From Lysobacteraceae bacterium PS02065 (lineage in GTDB: Bacteria > Pseudomonadota > Gammaproteobacteria > Xanthomonadales > Rhodanobacteraceae): a stretch of 64,000 nucleotides of DNA. Under the pieces are notes generated by a model. That model worked only from the letters and a program-made list of their open reading frames with translations. It searched no databases and was not told the DNA's origin. Position 1 is the first letter of the stretch, and every line of letters begins with the position of its first letter. Where the stretch lies: NCBI GenBank assembly GCA_029959555.1, contig JASCPI010000023.1:1-64000 (forward strand). Reading direction: 5' to 3'. A program made the position numbers and the translations under genes. Positions 36,936-45,934 of this stretch are shown here, in pieces.

Positions 36936-36999
36936 GGATCGGACTAGACCAGATCGCCGCGGGCAAGGCAAGCATTGCTTTGCATTCAAATGCTTGCGC

Positions 37000-37548
37000 G
37001 TGAAACTGATCGTCGTGTCGATGCTCGTCTGGAGTGCCGCCGCGGCTGCCCAGTCGACCACGATCCGCCGCTGCATCGGCCCCGGCGGCGAGCCCGTGTT
37101 CACCGACCGGCCGTGCGCGCAGGTCGCGCCCACGCAGGAGGCCGCGGCGACGGACGCCCCAGCGACGTCGCCGGCCGAGGTCACGCCCGGTGCGCATGCC
37201 GCGACGATGCGCGCGACGCCGCAGACCTGCCCGACCACGAACGAAGCCTTGCGCACGCGGGTTACCGAAGCCTTCGCCGCACGCAACGCGGTCACGCTGT
37301 CCGGACTCGTGCTGTGGGACGGCTACGCTTCCACGACCGCGCTCAAGGACCTCGCGCGGCTCGTCGCCGAACCGCTCATCGGCATCGACGTCGGTGCTGC
37401 CGTGGATCCCGAACGCGCGCCCGGTGCGACCGGCGACAGCCTCGTCGTGCGTACGGGCCGCGACATGGACCGCGTTCCGCACGAGGTGCAGACGCGCTTC
37501 GCGATCGTGCCGCGCCACGGTTGCCACTGGCTGCTGCCTCCGGGCTGA
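37000..37548 (+). CDS. Exported DUF4124-domain protein
   Basis: The product has 182 residues from GTG 37000 (MKLIVVSMLVWSAAAAAQ, a good signal peptide). The mature N-terminus has TTIRRCIGPGGEPVFTDRPC, the DUF4124 pattern of a CxxxxG...FTDxPC hairpin found in small periplasmic proteins of proteobacteria. An Ala/Pro/Thr-rich linker and a C-terminal region with two Cys (TCPTTNEA and HGCHW) follow. In-frame upstream ATGs would put a charged extension before the signal and overlap the asnB leader, so GTG is preferred. Function unknown. Confidence 0.72.
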   Translation: MKLIVVSMLVWSAAAAAQSTTIRRCIGPGGEPVFTDRPCAQVAPTQEAAATDAPATSPAEVTPGAHAATMRATPQTCPTTNEALRTRVTEAFAARNAVTLSGLVLWDGYASTTALKDLARLVAEPLIGIDVGAAVDPERAPGATGDSLVVRTGRDMDRVPHEVQTRFAIVPRHGCHWLLPPG

Positions 37549-37621
37549 TGCTGCGGCGTGGCGTGCCTCGCCGGACCGCCACCGCTACACTCGCGGGCTT
37601 GTCCACGAGGATCCTGACGAC

Positions 37622-38542
37622 ATGGCGATGACCTACCCCGAGTACATCTGGCAGAACGGCGCGATCAAGCCGTGGGCCGAAGCGACCGTGCACGTCATGG
37701 CGCACGCGCTGCACTACGGCTCGTCGGTGTTCGAGGGTATCCGCAGCTACGAGACGCCGAACGGCCCGGCGATCTTCCGCCTCACCGACCACCTCAAGCG
37801 GCTGTACCTGTCGGCCAAGATCTACGACATCGTCATCCCGTACACGATCGACGAGCTCGCCGAAGCCTGCCGCGAGGTGATCCGCCGCAACGGCCTGACC
37901 AAGGCCTACCTGCGTCCGGTCGCGTTCCGCGGCCTCGGCGGTTTCGGCCTGTCGGCCGACACGCCGACCGACGTCGCCGTCGCGACGTGGGAGATGGGCC
38001 CCTACCTCGGCCCGGGCGTGCTCGAGACCGGCATCGACGCCTGCGTGTCGAGCTGGCAGCGCTTCGCGCCGAACACGATCCCGGCCGGCGCCAAGGCCGG
38101 CGGCAACTATCTCTCGGGCCAGCTCATCGCGCGCGAGGCGCGCCGCCTCGGCTTCGGCGAGGGCATCGCGCTCGCCTCCACGGGCCTGCTCAGCGAGGGC
38201 GCGGGCGAGAACCTGTTCCTCATGTTCGACGGCCAGATGCACACGACGCCGGCGAGCGCGGCGATCCTCAACGGCATCACGCGCCACACGCTGATCACGC
38301 TCGCACGCGACAACGGCATCGAGGTGATCGAGCGCGACATGCCGCGCGAGTACCTCTACCTCGCCGACGAGATTCTCATGTGCGGCACCGCCGCCGAAGT
38401 CACGCCGATCAAGTCGGTCGACGGCAAGCCCGTCGGCGAAGGCAAGGCCGGCCCGATCACGCGCCGCATCCAGGACCTCTACTTCGGCCTGTTCAAGGGC
38501 ACGACCGAGGATCGCTGGGGCTGGCTCGACCCGGTCGGCTGA
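37622..38542 (+). CDS. ilvE: Branched-chain amino-acid aminotransferase
   Basis: IlvE is a PLP enzyme doing the last step of Leu, Ile and Val synthesis. The 306-residue protein has the fold-type IV pattern: HALHYGSSVFEGIRSY, LRPVAFRG, the catalytic Lys in GAKAGGNYLSGQL, LLSEGAGENLFL and LADEILMCGTAAEVTPI. It is 73 bases after the DUF4124 gene on the same strand, with a possible -10 (TACACT) between, so it is probably transcribed on its own. A strong hairpin follows. Confidence 0.95.
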   Translation: MAMTYPEYIWQNGAIKPWAEATVHVMAHALHYGSSVFEGIRSYETPNGPAIFRLTDHLKRLYLSAKIYDIVIPYTIDELAEACREVIRRNGLTKAYLRPVAFRGLGGFGLSADTPTDVAVATWEMGPYLGPGVLETGIDACVSSWQRFAPNTIPAGAKAGGNYLSGQLIAREARRLGFGEGIALASTGLLSEGAGENLFLMFDGQMHTTPASAAILNGITRHTLITLARDNGIEVIERDMPREYLYLADEILMCGTAAEVTPIKSVDGKPVGEGKAGPITRRIQDLYFGLFKGTTEDRWGWLDPVG

Positions 38543-38558
38543 GAAGAACGGCGACCAT

Positions 38559-38587
38559 CCGGCGAGGCGAATCGTTCGCCTCGCCGG
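38559..38587 (+). terminator. Strong hairpin after ilvE
   Basis: CCGGCGAGGCGAA pairs perfectly over 13 bp with TTCGCCTCGCCGG around a TCG loop, 17 bases past the ilvE stop. There is no U-tract, so termination would be weak or Rho-assisted; stabilisation of the 3' end is an alternative. Confidence 0.6.
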
Positions 38588-38736
38588 CATCGGGCCACGT
38601 CATCGAGCGCGGATTGACGGTGGTCACGTCGCGACGCATCGGCAGAAGGATTCGGCTGCACCAGCCCTGCGTCCTCCCTGAAGCGGACGACGCGGACGCG
38701 CCGCCGGACCGATATGGCGACGTGCGACGCGCGTGA

Positions 38737-40035
38737 TCAGATCTGTTCGCGCGAGCGATCGAACTGCAGCACGGCGACGGCGCCGCCCTGCGGACGGGGC
38801 GCAAGCGAGACGCTCCAGCCGTAGAGATCGCACAGGCGACGCACGATCGCGAGGCCGAGCCCGGCGCCCTTGACCGCGGTCGTGCCGCGCTCGCCGCGCA
38901 CGAACAGGCGCTCGGCGTCCTCGGCGGCGATGCCGGGGCCGGTGTCCTCGACCGCGACGCGGCCGTGACCGACGATGACGACGACCTCGCCCTGCTGCGT
39001 GTACTTGAACGCGTTGCTGATGAGGTTGGTGAGCGCCACCGCGACCACCGACGACGGTGCCGCCGTCGTGACCGGCTCCTCGACCTCGAGGCGTGCCTGC
39101 ACGGGCTTGGTGCCGAGATGCGGTCGGCTGATGTCGATGACCTGCTCGGCCACGCGTGCCACGTCGGTCGATTCGCCGTCGGTCGGTCCCTGGCGTTCGC
39201 TGCGCGAGAGCAGCAGCAGCGCATCGGTGAGCTCGGTGGACTGGCGTACCGCGCGCTCGATGCGACGCAGGCGCTCGCGCGTCTTGTCGGGCAGGTCCTG
39301 GCCGAGCAGCAGTTCGGTGGTCGACGCGATCACCGCGAGCGGCGTGCGCAGCTCGTGGCTGACGTCCGCATTGAACTCGCGGTCGCGCTCGACGAGATGG
39401 GTCAGGCGAGTCGAATAGTCGTCCAGCGCCGCGGCGACCTGGCCGACCTCGTCGTCGACGAAATGCGGACGCAACGCAACCGGCCTTCCCGACGTGCTCA
39501 TCGCGCGCACGCGCCGCGAGAGATCGACGACCGGACTCATGACGCGCGAGGACAGCCACACGCCGATGACCAGCGAGAGCAGGCCGAACACGACGACCGA
39601 GGTACCGAGGATCACGAGCAGCTGGCGCTCGCTGAGCTTCTGCGAGCTCACGTCGAAACGCAGGTAGGCCCAGAAGTCGTCGTCCTTGTAGACGGCGAGC
39701 TTGTAGGCGCGCTGTCGGCTGTCGCGGCCGACGTCCTCGACATCGTAGACGCCGCCGTCGTACTTCTGCCACGCGAACGGCACGGTCGCCGTGCGACCCG
39801 CGCGCACGATCTGCGCCTCGAACAGCGACATGCTCCAGCGCGCGTCGGGCTGCGGGTACTCGCGCTTGAAGTCGACGAAGTGACGCAGCTCGCGCGACAA
39901 GGTGTCGTTGATGAGCTGGTCTTCCATGCGCAGCCGCAGATAGATCGTCGCCGCGGCGAACAAGGCCGTGAGGCCGAGTCCGAACAACGCGAACGAGATG
40001 ATGATGCGGCTGCGGAGCTTACGCCGGTGCCGCAT
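38737..40035 (-). CDS. Sensor histidine kinase
   Basis: This membrane histidine kinase of 432 residues has a transmembrane segment at about 11-33, a periplasmic sensor of about 105 residues, a second segment at about 140-163, HAMP at about 164-216, and the H-box DVSHELRTPL (His227). The ATP domain has NLISNAFKYT, DTGPGIA and GAGLGLAI. It overlaps the 3' end of the response regulator gene by 17 bases, so they form a pair. The signal is unknown; the short mixed periplasmic domain does not point to a named system. Confidence 0.92.
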   Translation of the reverse strand: MRHRRKLRSRIIISFALFGLGLTALFAAATIYLRLRMEDQLINDTLSRELRHFVDFKREYPQPDARWSMSLFEAQIVRAGRTATVPFAWQKYDGGVYDVEDVGRDSRQRAYKLAVYKDDDFWAYLRFDVSSQKLSERQLLVILGTSVVVFGLLSLVIGVWLSSRVMSPVVDLSRRVRAMSTSGRPVALRPHFVDDEVGQVAAALDDYSTRLTHLVERDREFNADVSHELRTPLAVIASTTELLLGQDLPDKTRERLRRIERAVRQSTELTDALLLLSRSERQGPTDGESTDVARVAEQVIDISRPHLGTKPVQARLEVEEPVTTAAPSSVVAVALTNLISNAFKYTQQGEVVVIVGHGRVAVEDTGPGIAAEDAERLFVRGERGTTAVKGAGLGLAIVRRLCDLYGWSVSLAPRPQGGAVAVLQFDRSREQI

Positions 40036-40705
40036 CCGGATCGACCATGCTGTAGCCGATGCCGTGACGCGTCTGGATCAGAGGCTTGTCGAACGGCTTG
40101 TCGATGGCGGCGCGCAGGCCGTGGATGTGCACGCGCAGCGAGTCGCTGTCGGGCAGTTCCTCGCCCCATACGCGCGTCTCGAGCTCCTGGCGCGTGGCGA
40201 CCGAAGGCGCCTTGTCCATGAGCGCCTGCAGCAGCTTGAGGCCGATCGGATTGAGCTGGATCGACTTGCCCGCGCGCACGACGGTCAGCGTGTCGAGGTT
40301 GTAGGTGAGGTCGGCGAGCGTGAGCACACGGCTCTTGACGCCCTTGCCGCGGCGACCGAGCACTTCGACGCGCGCGGCGAGTTCCTGCAGCGCGAACGGT
40401 TTCACCATGTAATCGTCGGCGCCGGAATCGAAGCCCGACAGCTTCTGCTCGAGCGCGTCGCGGGCCGTCAGCATGAGCACCGGCGTCTGCCGGCGCGCTT
40501 CCTGGCGGAGCTTCTTGCAGACCTCGAGGCCGTCCATGCCGGGGAGGCCGAGGTCGAGGATGATGGCGTCGAATTCGTTGACGACCGCGAGATGGAGGCC
40601 GGTGACGCCGTCCCCCGCGAAGTCGACCACATGGCCTTTGTCGGCGAGGAAATCACCGATGTTGGCGGCGATATCGCTGTTGTCTTCGATGACGAGTATG
40701 CGCAT
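40019..40705 (-). CDS. OmpR-family response regulator
   Basis: The product has 228 residues. The receiver domain has acidic residues in VIEDNSD, the phosphoacceptor Asp51 in ILDLGLPGMDG, Thr in MLTARDA and Lys in YMVKPFA. The C-terminal winged helix is of the OmpR type (LNPIGLKLLQALMDKAP, TRQELETRVWGEE, VHIHGLRAAIDKPF). It is co-transcribed with the histidine kinase that follows. Its leader is separated from rimK by a strong terminator. Confidence 0.93.
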   Translation of the reverse strand: MRILVIEDNSDIAANIGDFLADKGHVVDFAGDGVTGLHLAVVNEFDAIILDLGLPGMDGLEVCKKLRQEARRQTPVLMLTARDALEQKLSGFDSGADDYMVKPFALQELAARVEVLGRRGKGVKSRVLTLADLTYNLDTLTVVRAGKSIQLNPIGLKLLQALMDKAPSVATRQELETRVWGEELPDSDSLRVHIHGLRAAIDKPFDKPLIQTRHGIGYSMVDPDAAPA

Positions 40706-40794
40706 GGATGCTGGGTTGGACGCCGAACCGCGGAGGGATGGGGAATGCGGAAACTGCGCGAGCCAACATGTCCCGGGGCTGAACGCGAGAGCCT

Positions 40795-40847
40795 GAAAAG
40801 AAAATGGCCCAAGGAGGTGCCATTGGGGGAACACACCTCGCTTGGGC
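40795..40847 (-). terminator. Rho-independent terminator of rimK
   Basis: GGCCCAAG (40805-40812) plus AGGTG pairs with CACCT plus CTTGGGCC (40840-40847), and on the minus strand is followed by CATTTTCTTTTTC. It lies 110 bases after the rimK stop and 90 bases before the response regulator start, separating the two units. Use as an attenuator for the regulator is possible but not needed to explain it. Confidence 0.82.
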
Positions 40848-40956
40848 CAAAAGCTACTGCCCCGATTACCGTAATCTGCCCAGTCACTGACGCTTCGGAG
40901 TGTCGTGCAGAACTTACAGTGCGCCCGACTATAGGTGCGGGGGTCTTAAATGCCCG

Positions 40957-41901
40957 TTAAGGGTCGCTCAGCGTTCCGTTAACGCCGCGACGGGCCGATC
41001 GCGACGGCCGGCGTGTCGTTGCCGCTGCCGCGGTCGCGCGCTCGAGCGAGGCGACGATCTCGCCCGCCACGTCCACGCCGGTCGCGTTCTCGATGCCTTC
41101 GAGGCCCGGCGAGGCATTCACTTCGAGCACGAGCGGCCCGCGTCGCGAGCGCAGCAGGTCGACCCCGGCGACGCCGAGCCCCATGATCGCCGCGGCACGA
41201 ATCGCCACCGCCTGTTCCGCATCGGTGAGCTCGGCTGCCGTCGCGCTGCCGCCGCGATGCAGGTTCGCGCGGAAGTCGCCGTCGGGGGCCTGGCGATGCA
41301 TCGCCGCGACGACACGACCGTCGACGACGAAGCAGCGCAGGTCGCCGCCACGCGCCTCGCCGATGAACTCCTGCACGAGGAAGTTCGCGTAGAGGCCGCG
41401 CAAGGCCTCGATCATGCCCTGCGACGCCGAACGCTTCTCGGCGAGCAGCACGCCCTGCCCCTGCGCGCCTTCGTTGAGCTTGATCACGTGGGGCGGCTCG
41501 CCGAGCATCGTGAGCAGGTCGGAGGTGTCGTCGGGATAGTCGCCGAACACGGTCAGCGGCAGGTCGATGCCCTCGCGCGCGATCAACTGCATCGATCGCA
41601 GCTTGTCGCGCGCGCGCAGCACCGCGTCCGATCCGTTCGGCGTGTGCACGCCCATCATCTCGAACTGGCGCAGCACGGCCGTGCCGTAGAACGTGATCGA
41701 CGAGCCGATGCGCGGGATCACCGCATCGAAGCCGCCGAGCGCCTTGCCCTTGTAATGCATCTCGAACGCACCGGGCGCGATGCGCATGTAGCAGCGCAGC
41801 GGATCGAGCACGCGCACCGTGTGGCCGCGCGTGCGTCCGGCCTCGACGAGCCGCCCCGTCGAGTACAGCGACGCGTTGCGGGAGAGGATCGCGATCTTCA
41901 T
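40957..41901 (-). CDS. rimK: RimK family ATP-grasp ligase (ribosomal protein S6 glutamylase-like)
   Basis: An ATP-grasp enzyme that adds glutamate to the C-terminus of ribosomal protein S6 in relatives. The 314-residue protein has [18 protein letters not shown], the ATP-grasp core [36 protein letters not shown], and the metal site [20 protein letters not shown]. The Arg/Thr-rich last 30 residues are longer than in E. coli. tRNA-Gly lies 86 bases upstream in the same orientation. Confidence 0.92.
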   Translation of the reverse strand: MKIAILSRNASLYSTGRLVEAGRTRGHTVRVLDPLRCYMRIAPGAFEMHYKGKALGGFDAVIPRIGSSITFYGTAVLRQFEMMGVHTPNGSDAVLRARDKLRSMQLIAREGIDLPLTVFGDYPDDTSDLLTMLGEPPHVIKLNEGAQGQGVLLAEKRSASQGMIEALRGLYANFLVQEFIGEARGGDLRCFVVDGRVVAAMHRQAPDGDFRANLHRGGSATAAELTDAEQAVAIRAAAIMGLGVAGVDLLRSRRGPLVLEVNASPGLEGIENATGVDVAGEIVASLERATAAAATTRRPSRSARRGVNGTLSDP

Positions 41902-41987
41902 CGTGAGGGGGTCCGTGGTCGCCGTCGCGCGGAACAGCGTGGCGGCGTGGCCGCTGGAACACGTGGCCGAAAAGGTGGCAGGCCGGG

Positions 41988-42061
41988 TGGAGCGGGTGAA
42001 GGGAATCGAACCCTCGTCAGTAGCTTGGGAAGCTACAGCTCTACCATTGAGCTACACCCGC
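41988..42061 (-). tRNA. tRNA-Gly (anticodon UCC)
   Basis: Read on the minus strand, the 74-base sequence starts GCGGGTGTAGCTCAATGGTA and folds into a full cloverleaf: acceptor GCGGGTG/CACCCGC, D-loop AATGGTAGAG, anticodon loop CTTCCCAAG with UCC, and T-loop GGGTTCGATTCCC. It ends with an encoded TCCA. Confidence 0.97.
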
Positions 42062-42080
42062 GCGGCCTGCAGGCGCGGCA

Positions 42081-42109
42081 AGAGTAAGCGGCGCCGCGCG
42101 GCGCGGCAA
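42081..42109 (-). promoter_or_regulatory. Promoter of tRNA-Gly
   Basis: On the minus strand TTGCCG (42104-42109) and TACTCT (42081-42086) are 17 bases apart and end 19 bases before the tRNA 5' end. A G+C-rich GCCGCG stretch follows the -10, as expected for a stringent stable-RNA promoter. Confidence 0.65.
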
Positions 42110-42305
42110 GCGCGCATGCACACGGCTTGCCACTAACGCGTTCCGAACCTTCGTAAGTGCGTGTAAACCCTTGTTTGGACGGGTTCGCGGAAGGCATGCA
42201 TTCAGCCGTCGTACGCTGATATACGCCTGCGTTCAACCGTCCGGGATCCATCGCTTCGGGTAGCGTCACCGGCCGTGTCGTGCAACGCGTCTATGGAGAA
42301 CGATC

Positions 42306-44756
42306 ATGGCTTTTCGTCCACGAGCTCTCTCAATCGGTTGGGTGGCCGGACTTGCGCTCGCGCTGTGCGCGGGCACGGCCGCCGCGGATCCGCCGGGAAG
42401 GGTCGCGCGACTCAGTTACCTCGGCGGCAACGTGAGCTTCCAGCCGGCCGGCGTCGATGAATGGACCGAGGCGAGCCTCAACCGCCCGCTGTCGACCGGC
42501 GACGGCCTCTATGCCGACCGCGACAGCCGCGTCGAGCTCGAGGTCGGCGCGGCGACGCTGCGCCTCGACGAGCGCAGCGCGTTCAACGTGCTCAACCTCG
42601 ACGACGACTTCATGCAGGTCGAATTGACCGAGGGCGTGCTCAACCTGCGCGTGCACCGCATCTTCCAGGGCCAGACCTACGAGATCGACACACCGACGCT
42701 CGCGTTCGTGATCGACGAGCCGGGCCAGTACCGCGTCGACATCGCGCCGGACGGCAGCTCGACGATGGTCTCCGTGTTCGAAGGTCGCGGCGACGTCTAC
42801 GGCGAGAACAACGCGAGCTACGCCGTTCGCGGTGGACAGTCGTACCGCTTCAACGACTCCTCGCTGCGCGACTACGAGGTCTTCGACCTCCCGCGCGAAG
42901 ACGACTTCGACCGTTGGTGCTACGAGCGGGACGAGCGCTACGAGCGCTCGGAATCGCGCCGCTACGTGTCCGAGGAGATCATCGGCTACTCCGACCTCGA
43001 CCGCCACGGCAGCTGGAGCACCGTCGATACCTACGGCAGCGTGTGGTTCCCGTCGAGCGTCGCGTCCGACTGGGCGCCGTACCGCTCGGGCCGCTGGAGC
43101 TGGATCGATCCCTGGGGCTGGACCTGGGTCGACACCGCACCGTGGGGCTTCGCGCCGTACCACTACGGCCGCTGGACCTACGTGAGCAACCGCTGGGGCT
43201 GGGTACCGGGCCCGCGCCACGTACGCCCGGTCTATGCGCCCGCACTCGTCGCGTTCGTCGGTGGCCGCAACTTCAGTGTCGGCGTGTCGATCGGCGGCGG
43301 CGGCCCGGTGGGCTGGTTCCCGCTCGGCCCGCGCGACGTGTACGTGCCGTGGTACCGCGGTTCGCGCGACTACTTCACCAACATCAACGTCCGCAACACG
43401 ACGATCATCAACAACACCTACATCACCAACGTCTACGGCGACTACTCCGCAGGACGTCCGATCAACAACTTCCGCTACACGTATCGCGACAACGACCGTG
43501 CCTACACGGCGATCCCGCGTGACGCGTTCGTGCAGTCGCGTGCCGTCAATGCGTCGCGCATGCAGGTCGACCGCCAGATGTTCGCGCGCGGCGACGTGAT
43601 CAGCCGCGTCGACGTGGCGCCGGTGCGTGCGAGTTTCGTCGGTCGCGCCGAAGGTGGCCGTGCCGCCGTGCGCCCGCCCTCGGCGCTCGCGCAGCGCCAG
43701 GTCATCGCGCGCACGGCACCGCCGCCGCGTGTCGCCCCGGTGCAGACCCGCCTCGGTGCGATCGAGCGCAACGGCAACCAGCCGCTCGCGGTGAGCGAGA
43801 TGCGCCAGCTCGGCAACCGTGGCGCGACCGCGCCGCAGGCCGGACGCGTGTCCAACGAGCGCGTGCGCGTGGTCGGCCGCGGAGGCGAACCCGGAGCGGC
43901 ACCGCAGCCACTGCCGAACCGTGCCGCCGCGTCGCGTGGCGACGGTGCGCGCCCTGGCGTCGAGTCCCGCGTGACGCGGGCTGCTCCAGGCGCATCGCCC
44001 GAGCGCACGTCGCCTGTCCAGCGCGGCGCGACGACGCGCGAGACGGCACCGTCGCGCGTCGGCAACACCGGCGCGACGCCGAACGAGCGTGCCCTGCCCT
44101 CGTCGCGCTTCGCACCCGAGCGTGGCAACGCGCGCCAGGGCTCGGCGGGTACGTCGATCGAGCGTGCGGCGCCGTCCTCGCGCAGCAACGTCGAGCGCAC
44201 CACGCCCGCGCAGCGCCAGACGATCGAGCGCAGTGCGCCGAACCAGCGCCAGGCGCTGGAACGCGATGCGCCTTCGCAGCGCCAGTCGATCGAGCGCAGC
44301 GCACCGCAGCAGTCGGCGCCGGTCCAGCGCGTGCAACGCGAGGCTCCGCAGCAGCGCCAGTCGATCGAACGCAGCGCGCCGCAGCAGTCGGCTCCGGTCC
44401 AGCGCGTGCAGCGTGAAGCACCGCAACAGCGCCAGTCGATCGAGCGCAGCGCGCCGCAACAGTCGGCGCCGGTCCAGCGCGTGCAGCGCGAGGCGCCGCA
44501 GCAGCGCCAGTCCATCGAGCGCAGCGCGCCGCAGCAGTCGGCGCCGGTCCAGCGCGTGCAGCGCGAGGCGCCGCAGCAGCGCCAGTCGATCGAGCGCAGC
44601 GCGCCGCAGCAGTCGGCGCCGGTCCAGCGCGTGCAGCGCGAAGCCCCGCAGCAGCGCCAGGCTGCTCCGCAACAGCAACCGCAACAGCGCTCGGCGCCGA
44701 GTCGCCAGGGCAACAACGAGGAGCGCAGCGAGCGCAAGCGCCGCGACGAGCGCTGA
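42306..44756 (+). CDS. Exported DUF6600/FecR-like protein with Gln/Arg-rich repeat tail
   Basis: The product has 816 residues: a signal peptide (LALALCAGTAAA), a FecR-like beta domain at about residues 30-190 (RVARLSYLGGNVSFQPAG, IDTPTLAFVIDEPGQYRVDI), and the Trp/Tyr-rich DUF6600 region at about 235-370 (SDWAPYRSGRWSWIDPWGWT, FAPYHYGRWTYVSNRWGWVP). The tail is low-complexity and basic, made first of 11-residue IERSAPNQRQx units and then five 25-residue copies of QRQSIERSAPQQSAPVQRVQ + REAPQ. Probably an envelope or surface protein; function unknown. GGAGA precedes the ATG and a terminator follows. Confidence 0.82.
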   Translation: MAFRPRALSIGWVAGLALALCAGTAAADPPGRVARLSYLGGNVSFQPAGVDEWTEASLNRPLSTGDGLYADRDSRVELEVGAATLRLDERSAFNVLNLDDDFMQVELTEGVLNLRVHRIFQGQTYEIDTPTLAFVIDEPGQYRVDIAPDGSSTMVSVFEGRGDVYGENNASYAVRGGQSYRFNDSSLRDYEVFDLPREDDFDRWCYERDERYERSESRRYVSEEIIGYSDLDRHGSWSTVDTYGSVWFPSSVASDWAPYRSGRWSWIDPWGWTWVDTAPWGFAPYHYGRWTYVSNRWGWVPGPRHVRPVYAPALVAFVGGRNFSVGVSIGGGGPVGWFPLGPRDVYVPWYRGSRDYFTNINVRNTTIINNTYITNVYGDYSAGRPINNFRYTYRDNDRAYTAIPRDAFVQSRAVNASRMQVDRQMFARGDVISRVDVAPVRASFVGRAEGGRAAVRPPSALAQRQVIARTAPPPRVAPVQTRLGAIERNGNQPLAVSEMRQLGNRGATAPQAGRVSNERVRVVGRGGEPGAAPQPLPNRAAASRGDGARPGVESRVTRAAPGASPERTSPVQRGATTRETAPSRVGNTGATPNERALPSSRFAPERGNARQGSAGTSIERAAPSSRSNVERTTPAQRQTIERSAPNQRQALERDAPSQRQSIERSAPQQSAPVQRVQREAPQQRQSIERSAPQQSAPVQRVQREAPQQRQSIERSAPQQSAPVQRVQREAPQQRQSIERSAPQQSAPVQRVQREAPQQRQSIERSAPQQSAPVQRVQREAPQQRQAAPQQQPQQRSAPSRQGNNEERSERKRRDER
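44277..44663 (+). repeat. 75-bp in-frame tandem repeat, about 5.1 copies
   Basis: CAGCGCCAGTC starts a unit at 44277, 44352, 44427, 44502 and 44577, with a partial unit at 44652. Each is exactly 75 bp (25 codons), so copy changes keep the frame. Copies differ at a few third positions (for example CGATCGAG/CGATCGAA/CCATCGAG), so they are not brand new. Upstream, shorter 33-bp degenerate units suggest how the array began. Confidence 0.92.
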
Positions 44757-44781
44757 GCCCGGGCGCCACCTGCAAGGACCC

Positions 44782-44815
44782 GAAACCGCCGCGCACCGCG
44801 CGGCGGTTTCTTTTT
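44782..44815 (+). terminator. Rho-independent terminator after the DUF6600 gene
   Basis: GAAACCGCCGCGC pairs with GCGCGGCGGTTTC around ACC and is followed by TTTTT. It lies 25 bases past the stop and separates this gene from thiS. Confidence 0.92.
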
Positions 44816-44865
44816 CGCAGTCCGCGACGGTGCCGATGCAGGTCCGGCGCGGCTAGAATAGGCGC

Positions 44866-45066
44866 ATGGAAATCGTTCTCAACGGTGAGCGCCGCGTCGT
44901 CGACGGCACGGCCACGGTGCGCGACATGCTCGACGCCGCGGGTTTCGGCGAGCGCCGCATCGCGGTCGAGGTGAACCGCGAGATCGTGCCGCGCAGCGAG
45001 CACGCGACGCGACGGCTCGCCGAAGGCGACCGCGTCGAGATCGTCCACGCGATCGGCGGCGGATGA
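44866..45066 (+). CDS. thiS: Sulfur carrier protein ThiS
   Basis: ThiS is a 66-residue ubiquitin-like protein ending in GGG. Its C-terminal Gly is converted to a thiocarboxylate that donates sulfur to the thiazole ring of thiamine. The family pattern MEIVLNGERR..., RIAVEVNREIVPRSE and GDRVEIVHAIGGG is complete. thiG follows after 57 bases, so ThiS and its partner enzyme are made together. Confidence 0.95.
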   Translation: MEIVLNGERRVVDGTATVRDMLDAAGFGERRIAVEVNREIVPRSEHATRRLAEGDRVEIVHAIGGG

Positions 45067-45123
45067 GCGGCCTCGCCGCGACGCCTGCCGATCTCCCCCA
45101 ATGACTGCAAACCGATCGACACG

Positions 45124-45930
45124 ATGACTTCGACACCCGATTCCCCTTCCACCGACGATGCGCTCGTCATCGCCGGCCGCGCCTACCGCTCGCGCCTGCT
45201 GACCGGCACCGGCAAGTTCAAGGACCTCGACGAGACGCGTGCCGCGACCGAAGCGGCCGGTGCCGAGATCGTCACGGTCGCGATCCGCCGCACCAACATC
45301 GGCCAGGATCCGTCGCAGCCGAGCCTTCTCGACGTGCTGCCGCCTTCGCGCTACACGATGCTGCCCAACACGGCCGGCTGCTACACGGCGGACGACGCCG
45401 TGCGCACGCTGCGCCTCGCCCGCGAACTGCTCGACGGCCACAAGCTCGTCAAGCTCGAGGTGCTCGGCGACGAGCGGACGCTGTTCCCCGACGTGGTGCA
45501 GACGCTAGAAGCCGCCGAGCGCCTCGTCGCCGACGGCTTCGACGTGATGGTCTACACCTCGGACGACCCGATCCTCGCGCGCCGCCTCGAGGCGATCGGC
45601 TGCGTCGCGATCATGCCGCTGGCCGCACCGATCGGCTCCGGCCTCGGCATCCAGAACCGCTGGAACCTGCTCGAGATCATCGACAACGCGAAAGTACCCG
45701 TGCTCGTCGATGCCGGTGTCGGCACGGCCTCGGATGCCGCGATCGCGATGGAACTCGGCTGCGACGGCGTGCTCATGAACACCGCGATCGCGGGCGCGCG
45801 CGAGCCCGTGCTCATGGCGCACGCGATGAAGCTCGCGGTCGAGGCAGGGCGCGCCGCGTTCCGCGCGGGCCGCATCCCGCGCAAGCGTTACGCGTCGGCG
45901 TCGAGTCCGATCGACGGCCTCGTGGGCTGA
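45124..45930 (+). CDS. thiG: Thiazole synthase ThiG
   Basis: ThiG builds the thiazole phosphate of thiamine from deoxyxylulose phosphate, an imine of glycine, and ThiS thiocarboxylate. The 268-residue TIM-barrel protein has [23 protein letters not shown], the Schiff-base Lys in [25 protein letters not shown] and [18 protein letters not shown]. It is 4 bases from trmB, giving the order thiS-thiG-trmB seen in relatives. Confidence 0.96.
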   Translation: MTSTPDSPSTDDALVIAGRAYRSRLLTGTGKFKDLDETRAATEAAGAEIVTVAIRRTNIGQDPSQPSLLDVLPPSRYTMLPNTAGCYTADDAVRTLRLARELLDGHKLVKLEVLGDERTLFPDVVQTLEAAERLVADGFDVMVYTSDDPILARRLEAIGCVAIMPLAAPIGSGLGIQNRWNLLEIIDNAKVPVLVDAGVGTASDAAIAMELGCDGVLMNTAIAGAREPVLMAHAMKLAVEAGRAAFRAGRIPRKRYASASSPIDGLVG

Positions 45931-45934
45931 CCCG

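Noticed and set aside
36859..37000. Longer N-terminus for the DUF4124 protein (start at 36859 or 36928)
   Set aside because: It would put a charged extension of 24-47 residues before a normal signal peptide and overlap the asnB leader frame. GTG 37000 gives a clean signal peptide.
40795..40847. Hairpin upstream of the response regulator read as an attenuator
   Set aside because: rimK lies upstream on the same strand and the hairpin with its T-run sits where a rimK terminator is expected. No leader peptide with biased codons was found.
44277..44663. CRISPR array
   Set aside because: The regular 75-bp units are in frame inside a long protein gene, without unique spacers or cas genes. No CRISPR array was seen anywhere in the window.
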